DNA of 44,815 bases, from assembly GCF_024220515.1 (NCBI RefSeq), contig NZ_JAMXOT010000008.1, positions 1 through 44,815 on the forward strand, given 5' to 3'. This document shows, piece by piece, positions 36,585-42,763 of this stretch; position 1 is the first letter of the stretch; each line of letters starts with the position of its first letter. The notes beneath the pieces are model-generated. The model did not search any database. It was given only the letters and a program-made list of their open reading frames with translations, and was not told the origin of the DNA. A program made the position numbers and the translations under genes. The stretch is from Oscillatoria sp. HE19RPO. GTDB lineage: Bacteria > Cyanobacteriota > Cyanobacteriia > Cyanobacteriales > Laspinemataceae.

Positions 36585-36709
36585 GGGAACTCCAAAACAT
36601 AAAATATCCAAAACGTTCGTAGTGACTCCGTTACTGAGTCATCTTTTAAAGAAACCCCGTCAAGGGGTTACTACAAACGTTTGAATGATTTATATTTTGC
36701 AATCCCCTA
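36582..36709. mobile_element. MITE-like element, copy D, between patB and patC
   Basis: The left end TAAGGGAACTCCAAAACATA touches the patB stop. The right end is GATTTATATTTTGCAATCCC-CTA. It is the shortest and most diverged copy (128 bp), with the interior arms ACGTTCGTAGT...ACTACAAACGT. Confidence 0.55.
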
Positions 36710-36761
36710 ACCCCAAAGCCTTCACGATTTTTACCTTTGTTATAGGAATACGGAGACGATT

Positions 36762-36980
36762 ATGGCGAAAAAAAACACCTCCAATAACACAGATCCTCAG
36801 CCGGAAACTTCACCCACTCCTGCGGAACCCGGGCTGCCCCCAGCACCCCAAAAATCCTACATCCCGACAACGATGACGGGGCTACAGGACTACTCCTACT
36901 GGTGGGAGTATGCCCGGGAACACGCCAAGAGCGCTAAACCCAATAGCAAGACATTTCGCCGAGGGCGGATTTGGGCCTAA
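36762..36980 (+). CDS. patC: PatC-type cyanobactin cluster protein
   Basis: The 72-residue protein has a Pro/Thr/Ser-rich N-terminal half and a conserved C-terminal part (MTGLQDYSYWWEYAREHAKS) that I associate with the PatC/TenC/TruC family. Its function is unknown. GGAG lies about 9 nt upstream of the ATG. It is separated from patD by ~870 nt of repeats, so it may not share a transcript with patD. Confidence 0.78.
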   Translation: MAKKNTSNNTDPQPETSPTPAEPGLPPAPQKSYIPTTMTGLQDYSYWWEYAREHAKSAKPNSKTFRRGRIWA

Positions 36981-36989
36981 GTCTGTAAA

Positions 36990-37105
36990 AACCCGCAGGC
37001 TGAAGCCTGGGGCTATACGGACGAAGCGGTGCCTGCGCGGGCTAAGTAAAAACCCGCAGGCTGAAGCCTGGGGCTATACGGACGAAGCCCGCCTGCGCGG
37101 GCTAA
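36990..37105. repeat. Two tandem GCAGGCT palindromic repeats
   Basis: Two copies of AACCCGCAGGCTGAAGCCTG...GCGCGGGCTAAG lie head to tail just after patC. Single or interrupted copies form the interior of the MITE-like elements and the repeats at 21665 and 29769. Confidence 0.75.
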
Positions 37106-37232
37106 GAAAGAAAACCAACTTTTACCCACCGGATTTGTTCTCACCCCGTCACCTTACAAGAGTATGTTTTTACTTCCGGTCCCCTCCCCTTGGCAAGGGG
37201 AGGGTTAGGGTGGGGTCCTCTTGACGCGCGAT

Positions 37233-37256
37233 TCCCTACGGGAGAGCTCCGCTAAC
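37233..37256 (-). mobile_element. SDR-like 24-nt insert at a HIP1-like site
   Basis: Read on the minus strand the insert begins GTTAGCGGAGCTCTCCCG and ends GTAGGGA, followed by ATCGCGCG. It is the same family and junction as the inserts at 23797, 37454 and 37600. Confidence 0.55.
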
Positions 37257-37453
37257 CGTGCTTCAAGAGGAATGAGTGGGTGGAGATTTCTCGTACAGGC
37301 GCGATCGCCTCTCATGATTGCGTGGAATGGCGATCGCTCAAGAAGAACCCCACCCTAACCCGGACCTTGCTAAGGGGAGGGGACCGGAGGTGCAGTTCAC
37401 TGTAGGAGTTCTCGTACAGGCGCGATCGCCTCTCATGAGTGCTTGGAATGGCG

Positions 37454-37478
37454 GTAAGCGGAAGCTCTCCCGTAGGGA
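37454..37478 (+). mobile_element. SDR-like 25-nt insert in HIP1, copy 1
   Basis: The insert starts GTAAGCGGAAGCTCTCCC and ends GTAGGGA. It sits between GGCG and ATCGCT. The paralogous position before the first unit (37329-37338) reads GGCGATCGCT without it. Confidence 0.75.
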
Positions 37479-37599
37479 ATCGCTCAAAAAGAACCCCACC
37501 CTAACCCGGACCTTGCCAAGGGGAGGGGACCGGAGGTGGAGTTCACTGTAGGAGTTCTCGTACAGGCGCGATCGCCTCTCATGAGTGCTTGGAATGGCG

Positions 37600-37624
37600 G
37601 TAAGCGGAAGCTCTCCCGTAGGGA
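37600..37624 (+). mobile_element. SDR-like 25-nt insert in HIP1, copy 2
   Basis: This is identical in sequence and junctions to the insert at 37454-37478, one tandem unit further on. It probably duplicated with the unit. Confidence 0.75.
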
Positions 37625-37849
37625 ATCGCTCAAGAAGAACCCCACCCTAACCCGGACCTTGCTAAGGGGAGGGGACCGGAAGTAAAAAACCTACTCTTGT
37701 AAGCACCCCGTCACGCCCTCTCCCTTGCTCCTCGCTCATCAATGTTCGATGGAACTCTCGAATCGCCTCTACATTTAGGGGTCTTTCACAAATGGGTAAG
37801 TTCTGTCTCCGGTTTCTCCGCATCTTTATATAGTGATAATTCCCACAAA

Positions 37850-40147
37850 ATGACATTCCAAATTAAACCCCACTACCACATCGAAATCTGTCCCCCCAAA
37901 CAGGTCTATCTCCTGGGGGAACAAGAAAATCATGCCCTTACGGGACAGCTTTACTGTCAGATTATTCCATTCCTCGATGGGCAGTACAGCCGGGACCAAA
38001 TTGTAGAAAAACTCGATCGCGAGGTTCCTGCTGACTACATCGACTTTGTATTAAATCGCCTTACGGAAACCGGCTACCTCACGGAAGTCGCCCCGGAACT
38101 GCCCCCGGAAGTCGCCGCCTTCTGGAGTGAGTTAGGTATTGCTCCCCAAGTAGCTGCCCAAGCTCTGAAACAACCCGTCACCCTCAAAACCGTCGGAAAC
38201 CGCATTACTGAGGGTATGGTTGACATTCTCGGGGCTGCTCTGGGCGAGTTAGGTATTCCATACCAATCCGGTGATACGCTCAACTCCGCCCTCACCATCG
38301 TTCTCACTGACGACTACCTCAACCCAGACCTAGCCCCCCTCAACCGCCATCAGGTGCAAATCGGCCAACCCTGGATTTTAGTCAAACCCCTAGGGAGTGT
38401 CCTCTGGCTGGGCCCAGTCTTCAAACCGGGAGAAACGGGCTGCTGGCACTGCCTCGCCCAGCGACTGGAAGGCAACCGGGAAGTAGAAGCCTCGGTGCAG
38501 CGGGAAAAATACGCGGCTGCTCAAACCAACGGCAACATCCCTCACTCCGTCAATAGTTACCTCCCCACAGCCCGCGCCGCCTTGCCTTCGACCTTGCAGA
38601 CGGCCCTTCAGTTTGCGGCTACTGAAATCGCCAAATCCCTTGTTATTGCCCAGTCCCCCACGCCTTCCCCAACCCTAGAGGGCAAATTAATCACCTTCAA
38701 CCAGCGCACCCTGGACTTCAAAACCCACAGCCTCATCCGCCGCCCCCAATGCCCCACCTGTGGCGACCCGGAAATCCTCCAACGTCGAGGGTTTGAGCCT
38801 GTGGTTCTCGAATCTCGCCAGAAACACTTCACCCGCGATGGCGGTCACCGCGCCCTCACTCCGGCCCAAACGGTACAGCAACATGAGCATTTAATCAGTC
38901 CGATTACGGGAGTGGTGACGGAATTGGTGCGCGTCACCGACCCGGCGAACCCTTTGGTGCATACCTACCGGGCAGGTCACGCCTTTGGGGGTGCGACTTC
39001 CCTGCGGGGACTCCGGAGCACCCTGAAACATAAGAGTTCGGGCAAGGGCAAAACCGACAGCCAATCCCGCGCTAGTGGTTTCTGTGAGGCGGTGGAGCGT
39101 TATTCGGGCATTTACCAGGGCGACGAACCGCGCAAGCAGGCGACGTTCGCGGAGTTGGGGGAGGTTGCCATCAATCCTGAGGATTGTCTCTGTATTAGTG
39201 ACAGCCAATTTGCCCGCCGTGAGGAGATTAATCAAAATCGCCAAGCGGCCCATGACTGGATTCCCCAACGCTTTGACCCTGACCAAAGCATTGACTGGAC
39301 TCCGGTTTGGTCGCTAACGGAACAGTGTCACAAATACTTACCCACGGCTTTTTGTTACTACAACTATCCGATTCCGAAAGGTCAACGCTTTTGTAAGGCT
39401 GACTCCAACGGCAACGCGGCGGGTAACACCCTGGAGGAGGCGATTTTACAAGGGTTTCTGGAACTGGTGGAACGGGACAGTGTGGCGCTGTGGTGGTATA
39501 ACCGCTTGCGTCGTCCGGCGGTGGATTTGAGCAGTTTTGATGAGCCTTACTTTTTGGAGTTGCAACAGTTTTATGGGGAGAATGACCGGGATTTGTGGGT
39601 GTTGGATTTGACGGCAGATTTGGGGATTTCTGCTTTTGCTGGAGTGTCGCGGCGCAAGGTGGGCAATTCGGAACGGTTGATTCTCGGTTTTGGGGCGCAC
39701 CTCGACCCGACCATTGCCATTCTCCGCGCCCTGACGGAGGTGAATCAGTTGGGCTTAGAACTGGACAAAGTACCGGATGAACAACTGGATGGCGATGCCA
39801 AACTTTGGCTCTTGGAAGCGACTTTAGAGAATCAGCCCTATTTGGCTCCTGATGCTGCTCAACCTCTGAAAACGATGCAGGACTATCCAAAACGCTGGGG
39901 GAATGACATTCGCGAGGATGTGATTACCTGTGTGGAAATTGTGCGGGCGGCGGGGTTAGAAACGTTGGTGCTGGATCAAACTCGCCCGGATATTGGTTTG
40001 AATGTGGTCAAGGTGATTGTGCCGGGAATGCGTCATTTTTGGTCGCGGTTTGGGCCGGGGCGGCTTTATGATGTGCCGGTTCAGTTGGGTTGGCGGGAAA
40101 CTCCGACTCTGGAAACTGAAATGAACCCGATGGCGATGCCGTTTTAA
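37850..40147 (+). CDS. patD: PatD-type YcaO cyanobactin heterocyclase
   Basis: The enzyme is an ATP-dependent cyclodehydratase that turns core Cys (and in some members Ser/Thr) into azolines. From ATG 37850 it has 765 residues and starts MTFQIKPHYHIEICPPKQVYLLGEQ (cut: MTFQIKPHYHIEICPPKQV), like PatD itself. The N-terminal leader-binding/E1-like part holds zinc ligands CWHC (about 198-201) and CPTC (301-304). The YcaO domain begins near KSSGKGKTDSQSRASGFCEA. The C-terminus is Pro-rich and ends MPF, as in characterised PatD/TruD. An in-frame ATG at 37742 would add 36 residues from repeat sequence and is rejected. Confidence 0.95.
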   Translation: MTFQIKPHYHIEICPPKQVYLLGEQENHALTGQLYCQIIPFLDGQYSRDQIVEKLDREVPADYIDFVLNRLTETGYLTEVAPELPPEVAAFWSELGIAPQVAAQALKQPVTLKTVGNRITEGMVDILGAALGELGIPYQSGDTLNSALTIVLTDDYLNPDLAPLNRHQVQIGQPWILVKPLGSVLWLGPVFKPGETGCWHCLAQRLEGNREVEASVQREKYAAAQTNGNIPHSVNSYLPTARAALPSTLQTALQFAATEIAKSLVIAQSPTPSPTLEGKLITFNQRTLDFKTHSLIRRPQCPTCGDPEILQRRGFEPVVLESRQKHFTRDGGHRALTPAQTVQQHEHLISPITGVVTELVRVTDPANPLVHTYRAGHAFGGATSLRGLRSTLKHKSSGKGKTDSQSRASGFCEAVERYSGIYQGDEPRKQATFAELGEVAINPEDCLCISDSQFARREEINQNRQAAHDWIPQRFDPDQSIDWTPVWSLTEQCHKYLPTAFCYYNYPIPKGQRFCKADSNGNAAGNTLEEAILQGFLELVERDSVALWWYNRLRRPAVDLSSFDEPYFLELQQFYGENDRDLWVLDLTADLGISAFAGVSRRKVGNSERLILGFGAHLDPTIAILRALTEVNQLGLELDKVPDEQLDGDAKLWLLEATLENQPYLAPDAAQPLKTMQDYPKRWGNDIREDVITCVEIVRAAGLETLVLDQTRPDIGLNVVKVIVPGMRHFWSRFGPGRLYDVPVQLGWRETPTLETEMNPMAMPF

Positions 40148-40371
40148 GTAGAAATAACCGCATTTATCATGATGGAGATTCTGAAGTGAATCAATCTTAA
40201 TGTTTTCATTTTTATTTAATAATGTTTCAGTCGGGGCTGAAAGCTAACTGATGACGGTTATAGGACGTTCCAAGAACATGAGTGCGCGATGTTGTAATCG
40301 CGCCAATTTTCTAACTGTTTAATTTGTCTAAAACCTGAAGTCTATCAAAGATAAATAAATCGAAAAGCCTA

Positions 40372-40400
40372 TTGACAATAGTGAGATTTATGCTAATATT
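40372..40400 (+). promoter_or_regulatory. Candidate promoter of the precursor-peptide genes
   Basis: A perfect TTGACA (40372-40377) is followed by TAATAT after 16 nt, or AATATT after 17 nt, in an AT-rich context. Initiation here would give a leader of about 290 nt before the first precursor gene. Confidence 0.5.
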
Positions 40401-40623
40401 TTCAACAAAGGTAATACCTAGTTGCATTCGTTAATTTTAATTTTTGTTTGCCCCCTCAATCTCCCCATTTTGGGGACTGACAAATAGTCCAAATTCCTCC
40501 ACGATTGGGGATATTCGGTAAATCAAAAGTCAAGACGAAGAGTTTTGTTTGACTGAATTTTGTGCTACCCCAAAAGAGAATTTTCGTGCTGCGCCCATCA
40601 CTACAGTGGCAGCACTATCCAGG

Positions 40624-40665
40624 CTTCTTATCACCTAAGAAGGGACTGACCACCCCAAGTGGTCA
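40624..40665 (+). promoter_or_regulatory. Twin hairpins in the 5' leader of precursor gene 1
   Basis: Hairpin 1 is CTTCTTA-TCACC-TAAGAAG (40624-40642). Hairpin 2 is TGACCAC-CCCAA-GTGGTCA (40647-40665). Equivalent hairpin 1 structures precede the other three precursor genes at 41134-41151, 41648-41665 and 43761-43778. There the last base pair is G-C instead of A-T, a compensatory change. The role is unknown. No T-tract follows, so a simple terminator is unlikely. Confidence 0.6.
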
Positions 40666-40682
40666 AACTGTAAACCTAATCA

Positions 40683-40703
40683 ATGAGTGAAAAACTCCAA
40701 TGA
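40683..40703 (+). CDS. Six-codon upstream ORF overlapping precursor gene 1
   Basis: The ORF reads MSEKLQ-stop. Its TGA overlaps the ATG of the precursor (ATGA), the arrangement used for translational coupling. The same ORF is at 41192-41212 and 41706-41726 but is absent before the fourth precursor gene. It may be real or may reflect the shared leader sequence. Confidence 0.35.
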   Translation: MSEKLQ

Positions 40704-40870
40704 ACAAGAAAAACATCACCCCCAACCCCCAACAGCCCATTGACCGCGTTCCTACGGGTCAACTGCCCAGTGCTTTGGCTGAATTGAGTGAAGAGGCGAT
40801 CGGCGAGCAAGCCCTTGCTGCTGCATTTCCGATGATTCCGATGTGTTCATATTCCGGGGACGACGAGTAG
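40700..40870 (+). CDS. patE: Cyanobactin precursor peptide 1 (predicted core FPMIPMC)
   Basis: This 56-residue precursor is too short for most gene callers. The leader starts MNKKNITPNPQQPIDRV and carries the helical recognition segment QLPSALAELSEEAIG that binds the heterocyclase in known PatE peptides. By alignment with PatE (14 residues from LSEE to the core) the core is FPMIPMC, followed by SYSGDDE. The motif is SYDG in the other three copies. One Cys, and no Ser/Thr/Tyr/Trp/Arg in the core, predict a single thiazoline. Start and stop are clear. Core boundaries are inferred. Confidence 0.88.
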   Translation: MNKKNITPNPQQPIDRVPTGQLPSALAELSEEAIGEQALAAAFPMIPMCSYSGDDE

Positions 40871-41208
40871 TCGCGGGGTAATTCTACCACAGACCTTTTC
40901 GATCCTCAAACTTCTCGTGAGGTCAGCCAGGGCGCTTGGTTCGCCGCGATGAATTGACGGGCAACTGCCGATACCTCGGGGCTTGTCCTAACCTGGCACG
41001 CGGTTGGGGTGGAGGGAGCATCACTCCCTCTGCCCCTCTTCCCCCGACCCAGAGTTTTATTGGACTGAATGGGGTGCTACCCCAAACGAGAATTTTCGTG
41101 CCGCGCCCACCGCTACGGGGCTGCACAAACAGGCTTCTTGACAACAAGAAGGGACTGACCGCCCTAATGGGTCAAACTGTAAACCTAACAAATGAGTGAA
41201 AAACTCCA
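40871..41208. repeat. Precursor-array spacer 1
   Basis: After the TAG a stretch in the precursor's frame reads SRGNSTTDLFDPQTS and then REVSQGAWFAAMN-stop. Next come a GAGGGAG-CATCA-CTCCCTC hairpin (41012-41030) and the next precursor leader with its hairpin at 41134-41151. The spacer is close to identical to 41380-41722, giving unit lengths of 509 and 514 nt. Confidence 0.75.
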
Positions 41209-41379
41209 ATGAACAAGAAAAACATCTCCCCCAACCCCCAACAGCCCATTGACCGCGTTCCTACGGGTCAACTGCCCAGTGCTTTGGCTGAATTGAGTGA
41301 AGAGGCGATCGGCGAGCAAGCCCTTGCTGCTGCATTTCCGATGGTTCCTTTTTGTTCCTATGACGGGGACGACGAGTAG
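41209..41379 (+). CDS. patE: Cyanobactin precursor peptide 2 (predicted core FPMVPFC)
   Basis: The 56-residue precursor has a leader that differs from copy 1 only at residue 7 (Ser for Thr). The predicted core is FPMVPFC, followed by SYDGDDE. The Pro-Phe-Cys end recalls the trunkamide core. The preceding leader has hairpin 1 at 41134-41151 and the MSEKLQ ORF at 41192-41212 overlapping this ATG. Confidence 0.9.
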   Translation: MNKKNISPNPQQPIDRVPTGQLPSALAELSEEAIGEQALAAAFPMVPFCSYDGDDE

Positions 41380-41722
41380 TCGCCTGGTAATTCTACCACA
41401 GACCAAATCGACACTTCCTCAAACTTCTTGTGAGGACAGCCAGGGCGCTTGGTTTGCCGCGATGAATTGACGGGCAACTGCCGATACCTCGGGGCTTGTC
41501 CTAACCTGGCACGCGGTAGGGGGTGGAGGGAGCATCACTCCCTCTGCCCCTCTTCCCCCGACCCATAGTTTTGTTGGACTGAATGGGGTGCTACCCCAAA
41601 CCCGAATTTTCGTGCCGCGCCCACCGCTACGGGGCAGCACAAACAGGCTTCTTGACACCAAGAAGGGACTGACCGCCCCAAGTGGTCAAACTGTAAACCT
41701 AATCAATGAGTGAAAAACTCCA
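41380..41722. repeat. Precursor-array spacer 2
   Basis: This is a near copy of 40871-41208. The post-stop frame is broken by a 4-nt length difference near 41415. The GAGGGAG/CTCCCTC hairpin is at 41526-41544 and hairpin 1 of the next leader at 41648-41665. Confidence 0.75.
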
Positions 41723-41893
41723 ATGAACAAGAAAAACATCACCCCCAACCCCCAACAGCCCATTGACCGCGTTCCTACGGGTCAACTGCCCACGGCTCTG
41801 GCTGAATTGAGTGAAGAAAGCCTCGGCTCCCAAGCCCAGGCCTTGGGCGGCTTCTTGGTGGATCGCTGTTCTTACGATGGGGACGACGAGTAG
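41723..41893 (+). CDS. patE: Cyanobactin precursor peptide 3 (predicted core GFLVDRC)
   Basis: This 56-residue precursor has the same leader family (QLPTALAELSEESLGSQAQA). By the 14-residue rule the core is GFLVDRC, followed by SYDGDDE. It is the only short core here with charged residues, including an Arg that some PatF-family enzymes can prenylate. Spacer and hairpins follow as in the other copies, up to the transposase gene end at 41999. Confidence 0.88.
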   Translation: MNKKNITPNPQQPIDRVPTGQLPTALAELSEESLGSQAQALGGFLVDRCSYDGDDE

Positions 41894-41998
41894 TCGCGGG
41901 GTAATTCTACCACAACCGTTTTCGATCCTCAAACTTCTCGTAAGGTCAGCCAGGGCGCTTGGTTCGCCTTGATGAATTGACGGGCAACTGCCGATACC

Positions 41999-42727
41999 TC
42001 AACGGCTTTCCGATACCTGGCACGCCGTAGGGGTGGAGGGAGCATCACTCCCTCTGCCCCTCTCCCCCCGACCCCGAGAAGAAGACTGACGTTCAGCTTT
42101 CATCCCCGCCAGTAGCCTTGAACCCCAATGACACTTTTTCGCGGGCTTGCTTTTGGGTTTGTAGCGGTTGCAAAATCCCCGATATTTTCGAGCGCAATCC
42201 TCCAAAGTTGCCCCCAACTGCAAGAAAGCCGGATGCCACTGGGTCAAGCCATCATCGGTGAGTTTTTCATAACTGCCGTAGTTGCTGAACTCGTAGAAAA
42301 AGGTCGTTCGCGTAGCGTTCCGTAGGAATCGCATTTTCGCCGCTTTGGGATTGCCGTGGATGTAGCGCAGGGTATTCAATGCTCGGTCTTTGTCACTAGC
42401 CGGAAACCCTTCGGCAAAATAGCGCTTTTCCCAAAAGTGTCCCGTGCGGTTGAGCATTCGGTTAAAGCACATCGCCGTGTACCAATTGAGAAAATGCATG
42501 ATTTTCGGCAAATCTTGCGGCTGTTTCGGTTCGATGAGGTAATGGACGTGATTGCTCATAATGCACAGCGCATAGAGTTTAAAGTTGTATTTCTCCAAAG
42601 CCTTTTTAATCGCATAGAGGAATACTTCTCGACAGTGTTGCCGTTGCAGTTTGAATTCTCGATTGTTGCATCGGGTTGTCACATGGTAAGCGTATCCGGG
42701 ATTAAAAGTTCTGGGTTTTCTCGGCAT
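41999..42727 (-). CDS. REP-associated tyrosine (Y1, IS200/IS605-like) transposase
   Basis: This 242-residue HUH transposase opposes the cluster. Motifs: YHVTTRCNNREF near the N-terminus, the HUH pair in SNHVHYLIEP (H60, H62) and the helix with the candidate catalytic Tyr in RYIHGNPKAA (Y122). A SNYGSYE segment follows. The last ~25 residues (SSRGRGERGRGSDAPSTP...) are read from the precursor-array spacer, so the gene ends inside the repeat it entered. Part of the segment RFLRNATRTT is encoded by a GTTCGCGTAGCG-type repeat at about 42306-42327. Activity is uncertain. Confidence 0.85.
   Translation of the reverse strand: MPRKPRTFNPGYAYHVTTRCNNREFKLQRQHCREVFLYAIKKALEKYNFKLYALCIMSNHVHYLIEPKQPQDLPKIMHFLNWYTAMCFNRMLNRTGHFWEKRYFAEGFPASDKDRALNTLRYIHGNPKAAKMRFLRNATRTTFFYEFSNYGSYEKLTDDGLTQWHPAFLQLGATLEDCARKYRGFCNRYKPKSKPAKKCHWGSRLLAGMKAERQSSSRGRGERGRGSDAPSTPTACQVSESR
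42036..42054. repeat. Spacer hairpin inside the transposase 3' end
   Basis: This is the third copy of GAGGGAG-CATCA-CTCCCTC from the precursor-array spacer. Here it encodes part of the transposase C-terminal tail on the minus strand. Confidence 0.65.
42306..42327 (-). mobile_element. SDR-like insert within the transposase coding sequence
   Basis: GTTCGCGTAGCGTTCCGTAG at 42306 matches, with small changes, repeats at about 233-254, 2049-2072 and 44713-44735 that interrupt other repeats. Here it stays in frame and adds residues to the transposase. Confidence 0.45.
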
Positions 42728-42763
42728 TGTGTTGAATAAATATGAATTAACAGAGGGATTTCA

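Larger units (their letters stand above)
37345..37690. repeat. 146-bp tandem repeat upstream of patD
   Basis: GAACCCCACCCTAACCCGGA starts at 37345, 37491 and 37637, an exact period of 146 bp, giving two full units and a partial one. Each contains a HIP1 site, the CCTTGC(T/C)AAGGGGAGGGGACC hairpin arm and GGAGTTCTCGTACAGG. Two of the units carry a 25-nt insert. The arrangement fills most of the patC-patD gap. Confidence 0.85.
40148..40699. other. Leader region before the first precursor gene
   Basis: These 552 nt hold a promoter-like pair at 40372-40400 and the first copy of the conserved precursor 5' leader (from about 40565) with its hairpins and short ORF. No other gene is seen. Confidence 0.65.

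Noticed and set aside
37742-37849. Longer patD with 36 extra N-terminal residues
   Set aside because: The extension is encoded by repeat-derived sequence, and the protein from 37850 already matches the N-terminus of characterised PatD proteins.
40923-41147. Minus-strand ORFs in the precursor spacers (also 41419-41661)
   Set aside because: They arise from the Pro/Gly-rich repeat and its hairpins and lack start context or family resemblance.
40936-41199. 87-codon ORF in the first precursor spacer
   Set aside because: It is absent as an open frame in the otherwise near-identical second spacer and crosses two RNA-like hairpins, so it is not a conserved gene.
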